This document shows positions 26,511 through 34,390 of a stretch of 34,390 nt of DNA, piece after piece (position 1 is the stretch's first letter; each line of letters starts with the position of its first letter). The stretch is from Gammaproteobacteria bacterium (GTDB taxonomy: Bacteria > Pseudomonadota > Gammaproteobacteria > Steroidobacterales > Woeseiaceae). The position numbers and the translations under genes are program-made. Location: assembly GCA_029863125.1 (NCBI GenBank), contig JAOTWB010000024.1, positions 1 to 34,390 on the forward strand. Direction: 5' to 3'. Under the pieces are notes generated by a model that did no database searches, was not told the DNA's origin, and worked only from the letters and a program-made list of their open reading frames with translations.

Positions 26511-29090
26511 CTACGCCGCGTTTCGAAAATCGAGCTTGTCGTCGGCAACCCCGACCTCGATAACGTCGCCGGGCTTGAACTTGCCCTGGAGAATCTCCTG
26601 CGCAAGGGGATTCTCCACCTGCTGCTGGATCGCCCGCTTCAAGGGTCGGGCCCCGTAGACGGGATCGAAGCCGGCCGCGGCGAGCTTGTCGCGTGCCGCA
26701 TCCGACAGGTGGATGCGAATATCGCGATCGGCCAGGCGCGCATGCAAGTAGCCCAGCTGGATATCCACGATCTTGCGGATATGCTCCCGGCTCAGCGGAT
26801 GGAACACAACCAGGTCATCGATACGGTTGATGAATTCGGGCCGGAAGTGGCTGCCAACGACGTCCATCACGGCGGCTTTCATAGCCTCGTAGTTTTCTTC
26901 GCCCGCCATCTCCTGGATGAGCTGTGAACCGAGATTCGATGTCATGACGACAACCGAGTTGCGAAAATCGACCGTGCGTCCCTGGCCATCGGTGAGGCGG
27001 CCGTCGTCGAGCACCTGCAGCAACACGTTGAATACGTCCGGGTGTGCTTTTTCCACCTCGTCCAGCAGGATCACCGAGTACGGTCGACGGCGAACCGCCT
27101 CCGTCAAATAGCCGCCCTCGTCGTAGCCGACGTAGCCCGGAGGCGCACCGATAAGTCGTGCGACCGAGTGCTTCTCCATGAACTCTGACATGTCCAGGCG
27201 AACCATCGCATCGTCCGTGTCGAACAGGAAATTCGCGAGTGCTTTGCTTAGCTCGGTCTTGCCAACACCGGTTGGCCCCAGGAACAGGAATGAACCGATC
27301 GGCCGCCGCGGGTCCGACAGGCCTGCACGTGACCGGCGAATCGCATTCGCCACGACCGTAACCGCCTCGTCCTGACCGACGACGCGCGTCTGCACGACGG
27401 ATTCCATTTGCAGTAACTTTTCTTTTTCGCCTTCGAGCATTTTGCTCACCGGTATGCCGGTCCACTTCGACACGATCTCGGCGACTTCTTCATCGGTAAC
27501 ATTGTTTCGCAGTAGCGTTGTCTCCGCGGTCTCTGCCTGCACGGCCTGCTTGAGCTGTTTCTCGAGCTCCGGAATGCGGCCGTACTGCAGCTCCGACATG
27601 CGCGCGAGGTCGTTCGCGCGGTGCGCCGTGTCGAATTCGATGCGCGCGCGTTCCAGGTCTTCCTTTATCTGCGCCGCACCCTGCATCATCGCCTTTTCGG
27701 CTTTCCAGACCTCCTCGAGATCGGCGAACTCTTTCTCCAGGTCGTCGAGGCGGGATTCCAGGTCTTCCAGGCGTTTCACGGACGCGTCATCCGACTCTTT
27801 CTTTAACGCCTCTCTTTCTATCTTCAGCTGGATGATGCGGCGCTCCAGCTTGTCCATCGCTTCGGGCTTGGAATCGATCTCGATTCGAATGCGTGACGCC
27901 GCTTCGTCGATAAGGTCGATTGCCTTGTCCGGCAGCCACCGGTCACTGATGTAGCGATGCGATAACGTCGCCGCGGCAACAATTGCCGGATCCGTGATCT
28001 CGACGCCGTGGTGTACCTCGTAACGCTCCTTGAGGCCGCGCAGTATGGCGATCGTGTCTTCGACCGTCGGCTCGTCGATCAGCACTTTCTGGAAGCGTCG
28101 TTCCAGGGCCGCGTCCTTCTCCAGGTACTTGCGGTACTCGTCCAGCGTCGTTGCACCCACGCAATGCAGTTCGCCGCGCGCGAGCGCCGGCTTGAGCATA
28201 TTGCCGGCATCCATCGAACCTTCGGCTTTGCCCGCACCGACCACCGTGTGCAGTTCATCTATAAAAAGAATGATCTGACCTTCCTGTTTCGCAAGGTCGC
28301 TGAGCACCGCCTTCAGGCGTTCCTCGAATTCACCGCGAAACTTCGCGCCCGCGATCAGGGCGCCCATGTCGAGTGACAGTATGCGTTTGCCGCGCAATCC
28401 CTCGGGCACTTCATTATTGACGATGCGCTGCGCGAGCCCCTCCAGGATCGCGGTCTTGCCGACACCGGGCTCGCCGATCAGAACCGGGTTGTTCTTGGTG
28501 CGACGCTGCAAGATCTGGATGGTGCGACGAATTTCGTCATCGCGTCCGATGATTGGATCGAGCTTGCCCTGCTCGGCGCGCTCGGTCAGATCAATGGTGT
28601 ACTTATCGAGGGCCTGACGCGTGTCTTCTGCATTCGGGTCACTGACCTGCTGGCCGCCGCGCAAATCATCGATCGCTTTCTCGATCGCGCCGCGCACGGC
28701 ACCGGCCCCTTCCATGACGCTTTTCAGCGGCGATTTGTCATTCATTGCCGCGAGCACGAACAGATCGCTCGAGATGTACTGATCGTCCCGTTCCTGCGCC
28801 AGCTTGTCGGTCAGGTTAAATAGCTTCGTGAGGTCGGAGCTGATATGAACGTCGCCGCCGGCACCTTCGACCCTGGGCATTCGGTCGATGGCGTCGCCAA
28901 GCTGGGAGCGCAATAAATTCGCGTTGACACCCGCTTTCGTCAGCAGGCCTCGCACGCTGCCGCCCTGCTGATCGAGTAGCGCCACCATTACGTGGGCGGG
29001 CTCGATGAACTGGTGATCCTGGCCAACGGCGAGCGACTGCGCGTCAGCCAGCGCCATCTGGAATTTGCTTGTTAATTTGTCCAAACGCAT
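26511..29090 (-). CDS. clpB: ATP-dependent disaggregase ClpB
   Basis: An 859-residue AAA+ hexamer that threads aggregated proteins together with DnaK. It has an N-terminal double Clp-N domain (1-145), a first ATPase with Walker A GEPGVGKT (about 206) and LFIDELHT, and a long coiled-coil M-domain (about 410-525). The second ATPase has GPTGVGKT (about 605) and [16 protein letters not shown], and a C-terminal oligomerisation domain follows ([17 protein letters not shown]). The M-domain marks it as ClpB rather than ClpA or ClpC. A good sigma32-type promoter precedes it. It follows rluD and pgeF as in E. coli. Confidence 0.98.
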   Translation of the reverse strand: MRLDKLTSKFQMALADAQSLAVGQDHQFIEPAHVMVALLDQQGGSVRGLLTKAGVNANLLRSQLGDAIDRMPRVEGAGGDVHISSDLTKLFNLTDKLAQERDDQYISSDLFVLAAMNDKSPLKSVMEGAGAVRGAIEKAIDDLRGGQQVSDPNAEDTRQALDKYTIDLTERAEQGKLDPIIGRDDEIRRTIQILQRRTKNNPVLIGEPGVGKTAILEGLAQRIVNNEVPEGLRGKRILSLDMGALIAGAKFRGEFEERLKAVLSDLAKQEGQIILFIDELHTVVGAGKAEGSMDAGNMLKPALARGELHCVGATTLDEYRKYLEKDAALERRFQKVLIDEPTVEDTIAILRGLKERYEVHHGVEITDPAIVAAATLSHRYISDRWLPDKAIDLIDEAASRIRIEIDSKPEAMDKLERRIIQLKIEREALKKESDDASVKRLEDLESRLDDLEKEFADLEEVWKAEKAMMQGAAQIKEDLERARIEFDTAHRANDLARMSELQYGRIPELEKQLKQAVQAETAETTLLRNNVTDEEVAEIVSKWTGIPVSKMLEGEKEKLLQMESVVQTRVVGQDEAVTVVANAIRRSRAGLSDPRRPIGSFLFLGPTGVGKTELSKALANFLFDTDDAMVRLDMSEFMEKHSVARLIGAPPGYVGYDEGGYLTEAVRRRPYSVILLDEVEKAHPDVFNVLLQVLDDGRLTDGQGRTVDFRNSVVVMTSNLGSQLIQEMAGEENYEAMKAAVMDVVGSHFRPEFINRIDDLVVFHPLSREHIRKIVDIQLGYLHARLADRDIRIHLSDAARDKLAAAGFDPVYGARPLKRAIQQQVENPLAQEILQGKFKPGDVIEVGVADDKLDFRNAA

Positions 29091-29136
29091 GGCAATCCTC
29101 TTGGCCGGAACACCGGCGACTATACGCGTGGTCCTT

Positions 29137-29166
29137 AGATTGCGGCGCCGTCACTGTTTTCAAGGG
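29137..29166 (-). promoter_or_regulatory. Sigma32-type heat-shock promoter of clpB
   Basis: On the minus strand CCCTTGAAAA (29166-29157) matches the sigma32 -35 consensus CTTGAAA exactly. After about 12 bases, CCGCAATCT (29145-29137) resembles the CCCCATnT -10 element with two or three changes. It lies between the pgeF stop (29197) and the clpB start, giving a leader of about 40-45 bases. E. coli clpB is known to be transcribed by sigma32. Confidence 0.7.
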
Positions 29167-29196
29167 CCCGAGTGGGTCCCGTGCCCGGGCGCGCCC

Positions 29197-29847
29197 CTAT
29201 GAGCGCCGGGCTACAAAACTGATCATCCGGCCACAGGCGGGGTTTCGCCGATACGAAAAGAACCGCTGGGTGTCGGTAAACGTGCAAAAATCGCCGCCGT
29301 AAAAGCGGGTGACGCCGAGCGTCGCCAGTCGGCGTCTTGCCAGCCCGTACAGATCGGCCTGCCAGCGGCCCCGCCTGTTTTTCGCGAAATAGCCGGCGGC
29401 CCCCGGATCCTTTGCCATAAAGGCGTCTCGCACCTCGCCGCCGACTTCAAACGCTGCCTGGGAAATGGCGGGACCCATCCACACCAGCAGATCGGCCGGC
29501 ACATGTGCCATTCTGGCAACGGTCGCCTCGAGGACGCCAGCGGCAAGTCCACGCCAACCGGCGTGTGCTGCGGCGATCTCCGTGCCATCGATCGCAGAAA
29601 CGAGCACGGGCAGGCAGTCCGCCGTGCGCACGACGCAAACATCGCCGATGTTGCGGCCTATCGACGCATCGGCATCCGGAGGCGATTCATAATGACCCAC
29701 GTTAACGACATTCACACCGTGCACCTGGTTCAACCAGCACGGCTCGCCGGGCAGCCCCAGCGACGCAATGCTTGCGTTGCGCAAGGCCGTGCCGGCGACA
29801 ATGGAATCCGGCGCCGGCCAGTCGGCAGCGATCCAATCGCCGCTCAT
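29197..29847 (-). CDS. pgeF: Laccase-domain purine nucleoside/peptidoglycan-editing protein (YfiH/PgeF)
   Basis: A 216-residue cytoplasmic protein of the YfiH/PgeF (DUF152) family. The family has been described as a zinc- or copper-dependent purine nucleoside phosphorylase and as an editor of L-Ser-containing muropeptides. The metal ligands are present: His43 (NQVHG), Cys78 (TADCLPV) and His95 (AAAHAGWRG). FEVGGEVRDAF and FYGGDFCTFTDTQRFFSYRR are also intact. Compared with E. coli YfiH (243), the segment between GTALRN and SLGLPGEPCW is about 28 residues shorter. It lacks the usual GGVS...SLNLG..VGD..E.VxxNR stretch. It overlaps the rluD stop by 4 bp (ATGA). Confidence 0.9.
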   Translation of the reverse strand: MSGDWIAADWPAPDSIVAGTALRNASIASLGLPGEPCWLNQVHGVNVVNVGHYESPPDADASIGRNIGDVCVVRTADCLPVLVSAIDGTEIAAAHAGWRGLAAGVLEATVARMAHVPADLLVWMGPAISQAAFEVGGEVRDAFMAKDPGAAGYFAKNRRGRWQADLYGLARRRLATLGVTRFYGGDFCTFTDTQRFFSYRRNPACGRMISFVARRS

Positions 29848-30797
29848 GCCTTTTTCGCGTCCCAGCGCATGACATCGAGCAATGCCCGGAAGTCGGCCGG
29901 TGGCGCCACCTCGAACTCGAGCGGTTCGCCCGAGACTGGATGGACGAATGCCAGCCGCGCCGCGTGCAGTGCCTGGCGTTTGAAGCGGCGCAGCATCTGG
30001 ATCAGTTCCTCCGAGGCGCCTGCCGGCAGTGCTAACCGGCCGCCATAGACCGGGTCACCGACCAGCGGATGACGGCGATGCGCAAAATGCACGCGGATCT
30101 GGTGCGTGCGTCCGGTTTCCAGTCTGACGCTGACATAGGTAAACGCACGAAAACGTTCGATAACGGTGTAATGCGTTACGGCCGGTTTTCCGTCCTGCCG
30201 TACGCTCATGCGCTTGCGCTCTACCGGATGCCTTGCGATGGGTTCGTTTATCGTCCCGCCGCCGGTCAACACACCGTTGCAAACCGCCAGGTAGTGGCGC
30301 GATATCTCGCGAGCGGCCAGCCGACGAACCAGCACAGTGTGGGCCTGCAGTGATTTGGCGACCAGCAGCAGGCCGCTCGTCTGCTTGTCGATCCTGTGAA
30401 TAATCCCGGCGCGTGGAAGCTGCTGGAGCGCAGCTGCGTGGTGCAGCAACCCGTTCATCAACGTGCCTGCCGGGTTGCCCGCGCCAGGGTGCACGACGAG
30501 GCCGGCGGGCTTGTTCACAACCAGCAAATCCTCGTCTTCGAACACGACATCGAGCGTTATCGGCTCGGGTTCCGACCGGACGCCGGCATCGGCCTGCGGC
30601 TGCAGCGATACGATTTCACCACCCGAGACCGCGTCGCGCGGACGTTTGCGCTCGCCGTCCAGGGTAATCGAGCCCGCCAGCAGCCACTCCTTGAGCCGGC
30701 TTCTCGAATATTCTGGAAACATGCGCGCGAGGGCCTGGTCCAATCGAAGGCCGGCGAGTTCCACCGGGATGGGTCTTGTCTGCCGTGCTTCGCTCAT
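29844..30797 (-). CDS. rluD: 23S rRNA pseudouridine synthase RluD
   Basis: A 317-residue enzyme that converts uridines 1911, 1915 and 1917 of helix 69 of 23S rRNA to pseudouridine (known for E. coli). An N-terminal S4 domain (LRLDQALARMFPEYSRSRLKEWL, residues 18-40) is followed by the RluA-type catalytic domain. Its motif is HRIDKQTSGLLLVAK, with catalytic Asp137, then LETGRTHQIRVHFAHRRHPLVGDPVYGG. Assignment as RluD rather than RluC rests on its position divergent from bamD and upstream of pgeF-clpB, the E. coli order. Confidence 0.95.
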   Translation of the reverse strand: MSEARQTRPIPVELAGLRLDQALARMFPEYSRSRLKEWLLAGSITLDGERKRPRDAVSGGEIVSLQPQADAGVRSEPEPITLDVVFEDEDLLVVNKPAGLVVHPGAGNPAGTLMNGLLHHAAALQQLPRAGIIHRIDKQTSGLLLVAKSLQAHTVLVRRLAAREISRHYLAVCNGVLTGGGTINEPIARHPVERKRMSVRQDGKPAVTHYTVIERFRAFTYVSVRLETGRTHQIRVHFAHRRHPLVGDPVYGGRLALPAGASEELIQMLRRFKRQALHAARLAFVHPVSGEPLEFEVAPPADFRALLDVMRWDAKKA

Positions 30798-30877
30798 GGA
30801 TTGGCTTTGGATTGCGGTATACTCGCCGGCCCGGTCTCGGCGGACCGGCGGCTTATTCGTAGGAACGACACCAGAGT

Positions 30878-31639
30878 ATGCAACTTAAATCCGAAATCAT
30901 GAAGCGCGCTCGCCTGCTCCTGATCCTCATTCTCGGCGTGACCCTGGTCGCCTGTGCAGGCAACAAGGAGCAGCAGACGGAAGTCCAGAATATTACCGAG
31001 GCTTACGAGAAAGCCCAGCAGTCGATCGCGCGCAGCAATTATCGTCGCGGTATCCAGATCTTCGAGGCCATCCAGGCGCGCTATCCATTTTCCGATTTGT
31101 CGCGGCAAATCCAGCTGGAGCTCATGTACGCGTATTACAAGAGTGGCCAGAAGGAGCAGGCAATCGAAGCGGCCGAGACCTTCATGCGCGAAAATCCAAT
31201 TCATCCGCGCGTTGACTACGCGCTCTACATCCAGGGACTGTCCTATTTCGAGGATGATCCGGGAATCCTGGAGCGCTGGTTCCGCAAAGACACCAGCAAA
31301 CGCCCGCCCAAAGAACTCGAGCGCTCTTACGCCTCGCTGCGCCGCCTCGTCGAGAGATTTCCGTCCAGCCAGTACGCACCGGACGCCGAACAGCGCATGC
31401 TCTATATCAAGAATCGATTGGCCGAATACGAGAATCACGTCGCCGATTACTACCTGCGTCGCGGTGCCTACGTTGCGGCGCTCAATCGCGCCCGATCGGC
31501 GCTCGAGCAGTTCAACGGCGCCGCGGGCAACGCGCAGTCACTTCAGATCATGGCAGCGGCGTACGAAAACCTCGGCATGAAAGAACTCGCGGAAGACACG
31601 CGAAAAGTCCTGGCCGCGAACTTTCCCAACGAAGGATAA
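30878..31639 (+). CDS. bamD: Outer-membrane assembly lipoprotein BamD
   Basis: A 253-residue lipoprotein of the BAM complex, which with BamA inserts beta-barrel proteins such as the TonB receptor in this window. The signal peptide ends in lipobox LVAC (Cys26), or Cys19 if translation starts at the internal MKRARLLLILILG. The mature part is about five TPR repeats. Recognisable are ARSNYRRGIQIFEAIQARYPFSDL, YYKSGQKEQAIEAAETFMRENPIHPRVDYALYIQGL and RFPSSQYAPDAEQRMLYIKNRLAEYE, which match YfiO/ComL. It is divergent from rluD with 80 bp between them. Confidence 0.96.
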   Translation: MQLKSEIMKRARLLLILILGVTLVACAGNKEQQTEVQNITEAYEKAQQSIARSNYRRGIQIFEAIQARYPFSDLSRQIQLELMYAYYKSGQKEQAIEAAETFMRENPIHPRVDYALYIQGLSYFEDDPGILERWFRKDTSKRPPKELERSYASLRRLVERFPSSQYAPDAEQRMLYIKNRLAEYENHVADYYLRRGAYVAALNRARSALEQFNGAAGNAQSLQIMAAAYENLGMKELAEDTRKVLAANFPNEG

Positions 31640-31711
31640 CTAGAAACGGTCTCAATAATATCCATGAGTCGCGTTTCTCCGCCAACTGGCCTCAATTGAG
31701 ACCGCTTCTAG
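31640..31711. repeat. 17-bp inverted repeat between bamD and nadE
   Basis: CTAGAAACGGTCTCAAT (31640-31656) and ATTGAGACCGCTTCTAG (31695-31711) form an inverted repeat with one mismatch around a 38-base loop. The mismatch is a G-U pair in minus-strand RNA. The left arm begins one base after the bamD stop, and the right arm contains the nadE stop codon. An inner palindrome CTCAATTGAG lies at 31691-31700. No T tract follows in either direction. It may work as a bidirectional RNA end-stabilising hairpin or be a degenerate repeat element. Confidence 0.75.
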
Positions 31712-33339
31712 TCCGGGAACTTGTAGCCGGAGGTGATCGGATACCGCCAGTCACGGCCGAATGCCCTGCCGCTGATACGCACACCGGGGGGCGCCTGTCG
31801 CCGCTTGTATTCATTGCGTTTGACCATCTCCAGGACACGAAGCACCGTATCGCGATCAAAGCCCCGTTCGCTTATCTCGATGACCGACAGATCTTCCTCG
31901 ATGAACGCCTCGAGTATTGGATCCAGGACGTCGTAAGCGGGCAACGAATCGCTGTCTTTTTGGCCGGGCCGTAGCTCGGCCGACGGCGGGCGCGTGATTA
32001 CGCGTTCAGGAATCGCTTTGCCAAGGGAATTGCGGTAACGCGCCAGTCGATAAACCAGCGTTTTGCTGCAGTCCTTGATCGGCGCGAAGCCACCGGCCAT
32101 GTCGCCATACAAGGTCGCGTAACCCACAGCCATTTCGCTCTTGTTGCCGGTCGTCAGCAGCATGCGGCCGGTCTTGTTCGAGATCGCCATGAGCAGCAAT
32201 CCGCGGCAGCGCGCCTGGATATTCTCCTCGGTGACATCCGCTTCGCGATCGCCAAAAATCGGCTGCAGTTGCTTCACGGTCGCATCGTAAATAGGTTCGA
32301 TCGGGATGACGTCATAACGCACTCCCAACGTAGCTGCCTGCTCGGCGGCGTCTTCCTGGCTCATCGTCGATGTGTAGCGGAACGGCATCATTACGGCGCG
32401 CACCTTGTCCGCGCCGATCGCGTCGCAGGCGATCGACAGTACCAGGGCGGAATCGATGCCGCCGGACAGGCCGATCACGACGCCAGGAAATCCGTGCTTC
32501 GTTACATAGTCGCGCGTCCCGGTCACCAGGGCGCGGTAAACGCTTTCCTCTGTAGCAAGGGGGCTGGCGCAGTCGGCGGGCTCCGGGACGACGCCCTTGG
32601 CGGTGCCCTCGAGCACCACCTCGTACAGTCTTTCCTCGAACGGCTGCGCCCGAAAGCGAACGTCGCCATCCGAGTCCATGACAAACGAGCCCCCGTCGAA
32701 CACCAGTTCGTCCTGACCGCCGACCATATTCAGGTAAATCACGGGAACGCCAACTTCCGCGATGCGGGCGCGAACCGTTTGCTCGCGTTTCGCCTGCGTG
32801 CCGACTTCATAGGGCGAACCATTGATCGCAATGACGCACTCGGCCCCCGCACTGCGGCTTCGGGCCATGGGACCACTCTGCCAGACGTCCTCGCAGATCA
32901 TGAGCCCGAAGCGAATACCGTTGAGCTTGAAAACCGCGGCATGCTTGCCCGCCGTAAAATAGCGCTCCTCGTCGAACACGCTGTAGTTCGGCAAGAGCTG
33001 TTTGCGATAATGGCTGATCGCGCGTCCATCAAGAAACACGGCACAGCTGTTATAGATATCGTCGTCTTCGTATTCGGGAAAACCGATCAACACCGTGATA
33101 CCAAAGACCTTGTCTCGAATTTCCGCCACGGCCTTTTCCACACGATGGCGCAATCCCGCGTGAAACAGAAGGTCCTCGGGCGGATAACCACAGACGCTGA
33201 GTTCGGGGAAGATAACGAGATCCGCGCGCTGCTCATCGCGGGCCCGGCTCGCGTAATCGATTATCTTCGCCGTGTTGCCGGAAACGTCGCCGACCGCGAG
33301 ATCGAGCTGTGCCAGGGCGACTTTGACCGAGTTGTTCAT
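31708..33339 (-). CDS. nadE: Glutamine-dependent NAD+ synthetase
   Basis: A 543-residue enzyme making NAD+ from deamido-NAD+, ATP and glutamine. The N-terminal nitrilase-type glutaminase has Glu46 (FPELSVCGYPPEDLL), Lys113 (YRKQLLPNY) and Cys149 (MICEDVW) as the catalytic triad. The C-terminal synthetase has the PP-loop VIGLSGGIDSALVLSIA (about 288-304), TTGNKSEMAVGYATLYGDMAGGFAPIKD and RPPSAELRPGQKDSDSLP. The open frame extends 50 codons further upstream into sucD. The ATG at 33339 (MNNSVKVALAQLD) fits the family start and leaves 16 bp after sucD. A sucCD-nadE transcript is likely. Confidence 0.95.
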   Translation of the reverse strand: MNNSVKVALAQLDLAVGDVSGNTAKIIDYASRARDEQRADLVIFPELSVCGYPPEDLLFHAGLRHRVEKAVAEIRDKVFGITVLIGFPEYEDDDIYNSCAVFLDGRAISHYRKQLLPNYSVFDEERYFTAGKHAAVFKLNGIRFGLMICEDVWQSGPMARSRSAGAECVIAINGSPYEVGTQAKREQTVRARIAEVGVPVIYLNMVGGQDELVFDGGSFVMDSDGDVRFRAQPFEERLYEVVLEGTAKGVVPEPADCASPLATEESVYRALVTGTRDYVTKHGFPGVVIGLSGGIDSALVLSIACDAIGADKVRAVMMPFRYTSTMSQEDAAEQAATLGVRYDVIPIEPIYDATVKQLQPIFGDREADVTEENIQARCRGLLLMAISNKTGRMLLTTGNKSEMAVGYATLYGDMAGGFAPIKDCSKTLVYRLARYRNSLGKAIPERVITRPPSAELRPGQKDSDSLPAYDVLDPILEAFIEEDLSVIEISERGFDRDTVLRVLEMVKRNEYKRRQAPPGVRISGRAFGRDWRYPITSGYKFPD

Positions 33340-33355
33340 TGAATGCAGTGCGATG

Positions 33356-34228
33356 CTAGCCGGCAAGAACTTCCTGCATTCTGGACCCAAGTTCGGCCGG
33401 CGATCTGACCGTGACCACCCCGGCCGCATCGAGCGCTTTGAACTTGTCCTCAGCCGTTCCCTTGCCGCCGGCAATGATCGCGCCGGCATGGCCCATACGT
33501 TTGCCAGGCGGTGCTGTTACCCCCGCAATATAGGCGACGACAGGCTTGGTGACATTGTCTTTTATGAAGTCTGCCGCCGCTTCTTCGTCCGTGCCGCCGA
33601 TTTCCCCGACCATTATCATGCCGTCGGTGTCCGGGTCCGCTTCGAACAATTCGAGACAATCAATGAAGTCCATGCCCCGAACCGGGTCTCCGCCGATGCC
33701 GATGCAGGTTGTCTGGCCGAGGTCGTTGGTCGTCGTCTGGTACACCGCCTCATACGTGAGGGTTCCGGAACGCGACACGACGCCGATGCGGCCTGGTTTG
33801 TGGATGAACCCGGGCATGATCCCGATCTTGCATTCGCCGGGCGTGATGATGCCGGGGCAGTTGGGGCCGATCAGTCTGCAGTCAAAGTCTCGCAGTGCCG
33901 ACTTGACCTTGACCATGTCATTGACGGGAATGCCCTCGGTTATGCAGACGATCAGTTCGATGCCCGCATCCGCCGCTTCGAGTATGGCGTCTGCCGCAAA
34001 CGGTGGTGGCACGTAAATCATACTGACGTTGGCGCCAGTTTCGTCCACGGCATTCCGAACGGTATCAAAGACTGGGACGCCGAGATGTTTCTGTCCGCCG
34101 CGGCCCGGCGTGACACCAGCGACGACACTGCTACCGTATTCGATGCACTGTTCGGTGTGAAAGGATCCCTGGTTACCCGTGATGCCCTGGCAGAGAATCT
34201 TGCTGTCCTTGTTGACCAGAATACTCAT
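33356..34228 (-). CDS. sucD: Succinyl-CoA synthetase alpha subunit
   Basis: A 290-residue subunit that binds CoA and carries the phosphohistidine of succinyl-CoA ligase, coupling succinyl-CoA to ATP/GTP in the TCA cycle. Family features are [42 protein letters not shown] and [22 protein letters not shown]. The active-site block is [22 protein letters not shown], with the phosphorylated His. It begins 12 bp after the sucC stop and is followed by nadE. Confidence 0.97.
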   Translation of the reverse strand: MSILVNKDSKILCQGITGNQGSFHTEQCIEYGSSVVAGVTPGRGGQKHLGVPVFDTVRNAVDETGANVSMIYVPPPFAADAILEAADAGIELIVCITEGIPVNDMVKVKSALRDFDCRLIGPNCPGIITPGECKIGIMPGFIHKPGRIGVVSRSGTLTYEAVYQTTTNDLGQTTCIGIGGDPVRGMDFIDCLELFEADPDTDGMIMVGEIGGTDEEAAADFIKDNVTKPVVAYIAGVTAPPGKRMGHAGAIIAGGKGTAEDKFKALDAAGVVTVRSPAELGSRMQEVLAG

Positions 34229-34240
34229 TAACTTATCTCG

Positions 34241-34390
34241 TCAGGCCGCCGCGGCAACCACTTTCTTCGCTGCGTCGGTAAGATCCTCGGCTGCAATAAT
34301 GTCCAGTCCGCTGTTATCGAGGAGCCTAAGTCCCTTGTCTACATTGGTTCCTTCCAGGCGCACAACGACAGGTACTTTGACGCCGACGTC
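34241..34390 (-). CDS. sucC: Succinyl-CoA synthetase beta subunit, C-terminal end (cut by window)
   Basis: Only the last 49 codons are inside the window. The minus-strand frame reads [21 protein letters not shown], then [17 protein letters not shown] and ends in TGA at 34243-34241. This matches the C-terminus of SucC, including the conserved [11 protein letters not shown]. It is directly upstream of sucD with a 12 bp gap, forming the normal sucCD operon. Confidence 0.93.
   Translation of the reverse strand, partial: DVGVKVPVVVRLEGTNVDKGLRLLDNSGLDIIAAEDLTDAAKKVVAAAA

Noticed and set aside
33340-33489. 50-codon N-terminal extension of nadE
   Set aside because: It overlaps sucD and is arginine/proline-rich noise; the family start is the ATG at 33339.

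Overview
The window reads as ordinary, gene-dense chromosome of a GC-rich gammaproteobacterium. Several conserved gammaproteobacterial gene orders are present on the minus strand: pncC-thpR-recA-recX-alaS-csrA-tRNA-Ser(GCU)-tRNA-Arg(ACG), rluD-pgeF-clpB divergent from bamD, fmdB-DUF502-aspS, and sucC-sucD-nadE. A large TonB-dependent receptor and a TPR-sulfotransferase suggest an aquatic or sediment heterotroph, possibly a Woeseia-like lineage. That placement is inference only.

Layout. 1-2621: a decayed DUF3592-type pseudogene, a SAM methyltransferase, a cyclic-nucleotide-binding-domain protein and a glutathione S-transferase. 2796-4967: a large MscS channel. 5043-11530: an accessory-looking block with a TonB-dependent receptor and 2-oxoglutarate hydroxylase in one operon, a divergent propeller-like protein, and a convergent TPR-sulfotransferase. 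11657-12544: a MetF-family reductase. 12545-13160: tRNA-Arg and tRNA-Ser, a strong terminator, and two broken tRNA pieces, each interrupted in the T-loop by a chain of GC-rich mini-hairpins. 13158-18891: csrA, alaS, recX, recA (with a canonical LexA box), thpR, pncC. 18891-22623: a glycosyltransferase and divergent mutS. 22925-26425: an alpha/beta hydrolase coupled to aspS, then DUF502 and FmdB proteins. 26511-31639: clpB (with a sigma32-like promoter), pgeF, rluD and divergent bamD. 31708-34390: nadE, sucD and the 3' end of sucC.

The housekeeping genes cover DNA repair (recA, recX, mutS), aminoacylation (alaS, aspS), proteostasis (clpB), envelope assembly (bamD), TCA/NAD metabolism (sucCD, nadE) and global post-transcriptional control (csrA). 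The most unusual material is the tRNA remnants with T-loop insertions. After that come the pairing of a receptor with hydroxylating and sulfating enzymes, the GGA-rich csrA leader, and the multiply broken DUF3592 gene.
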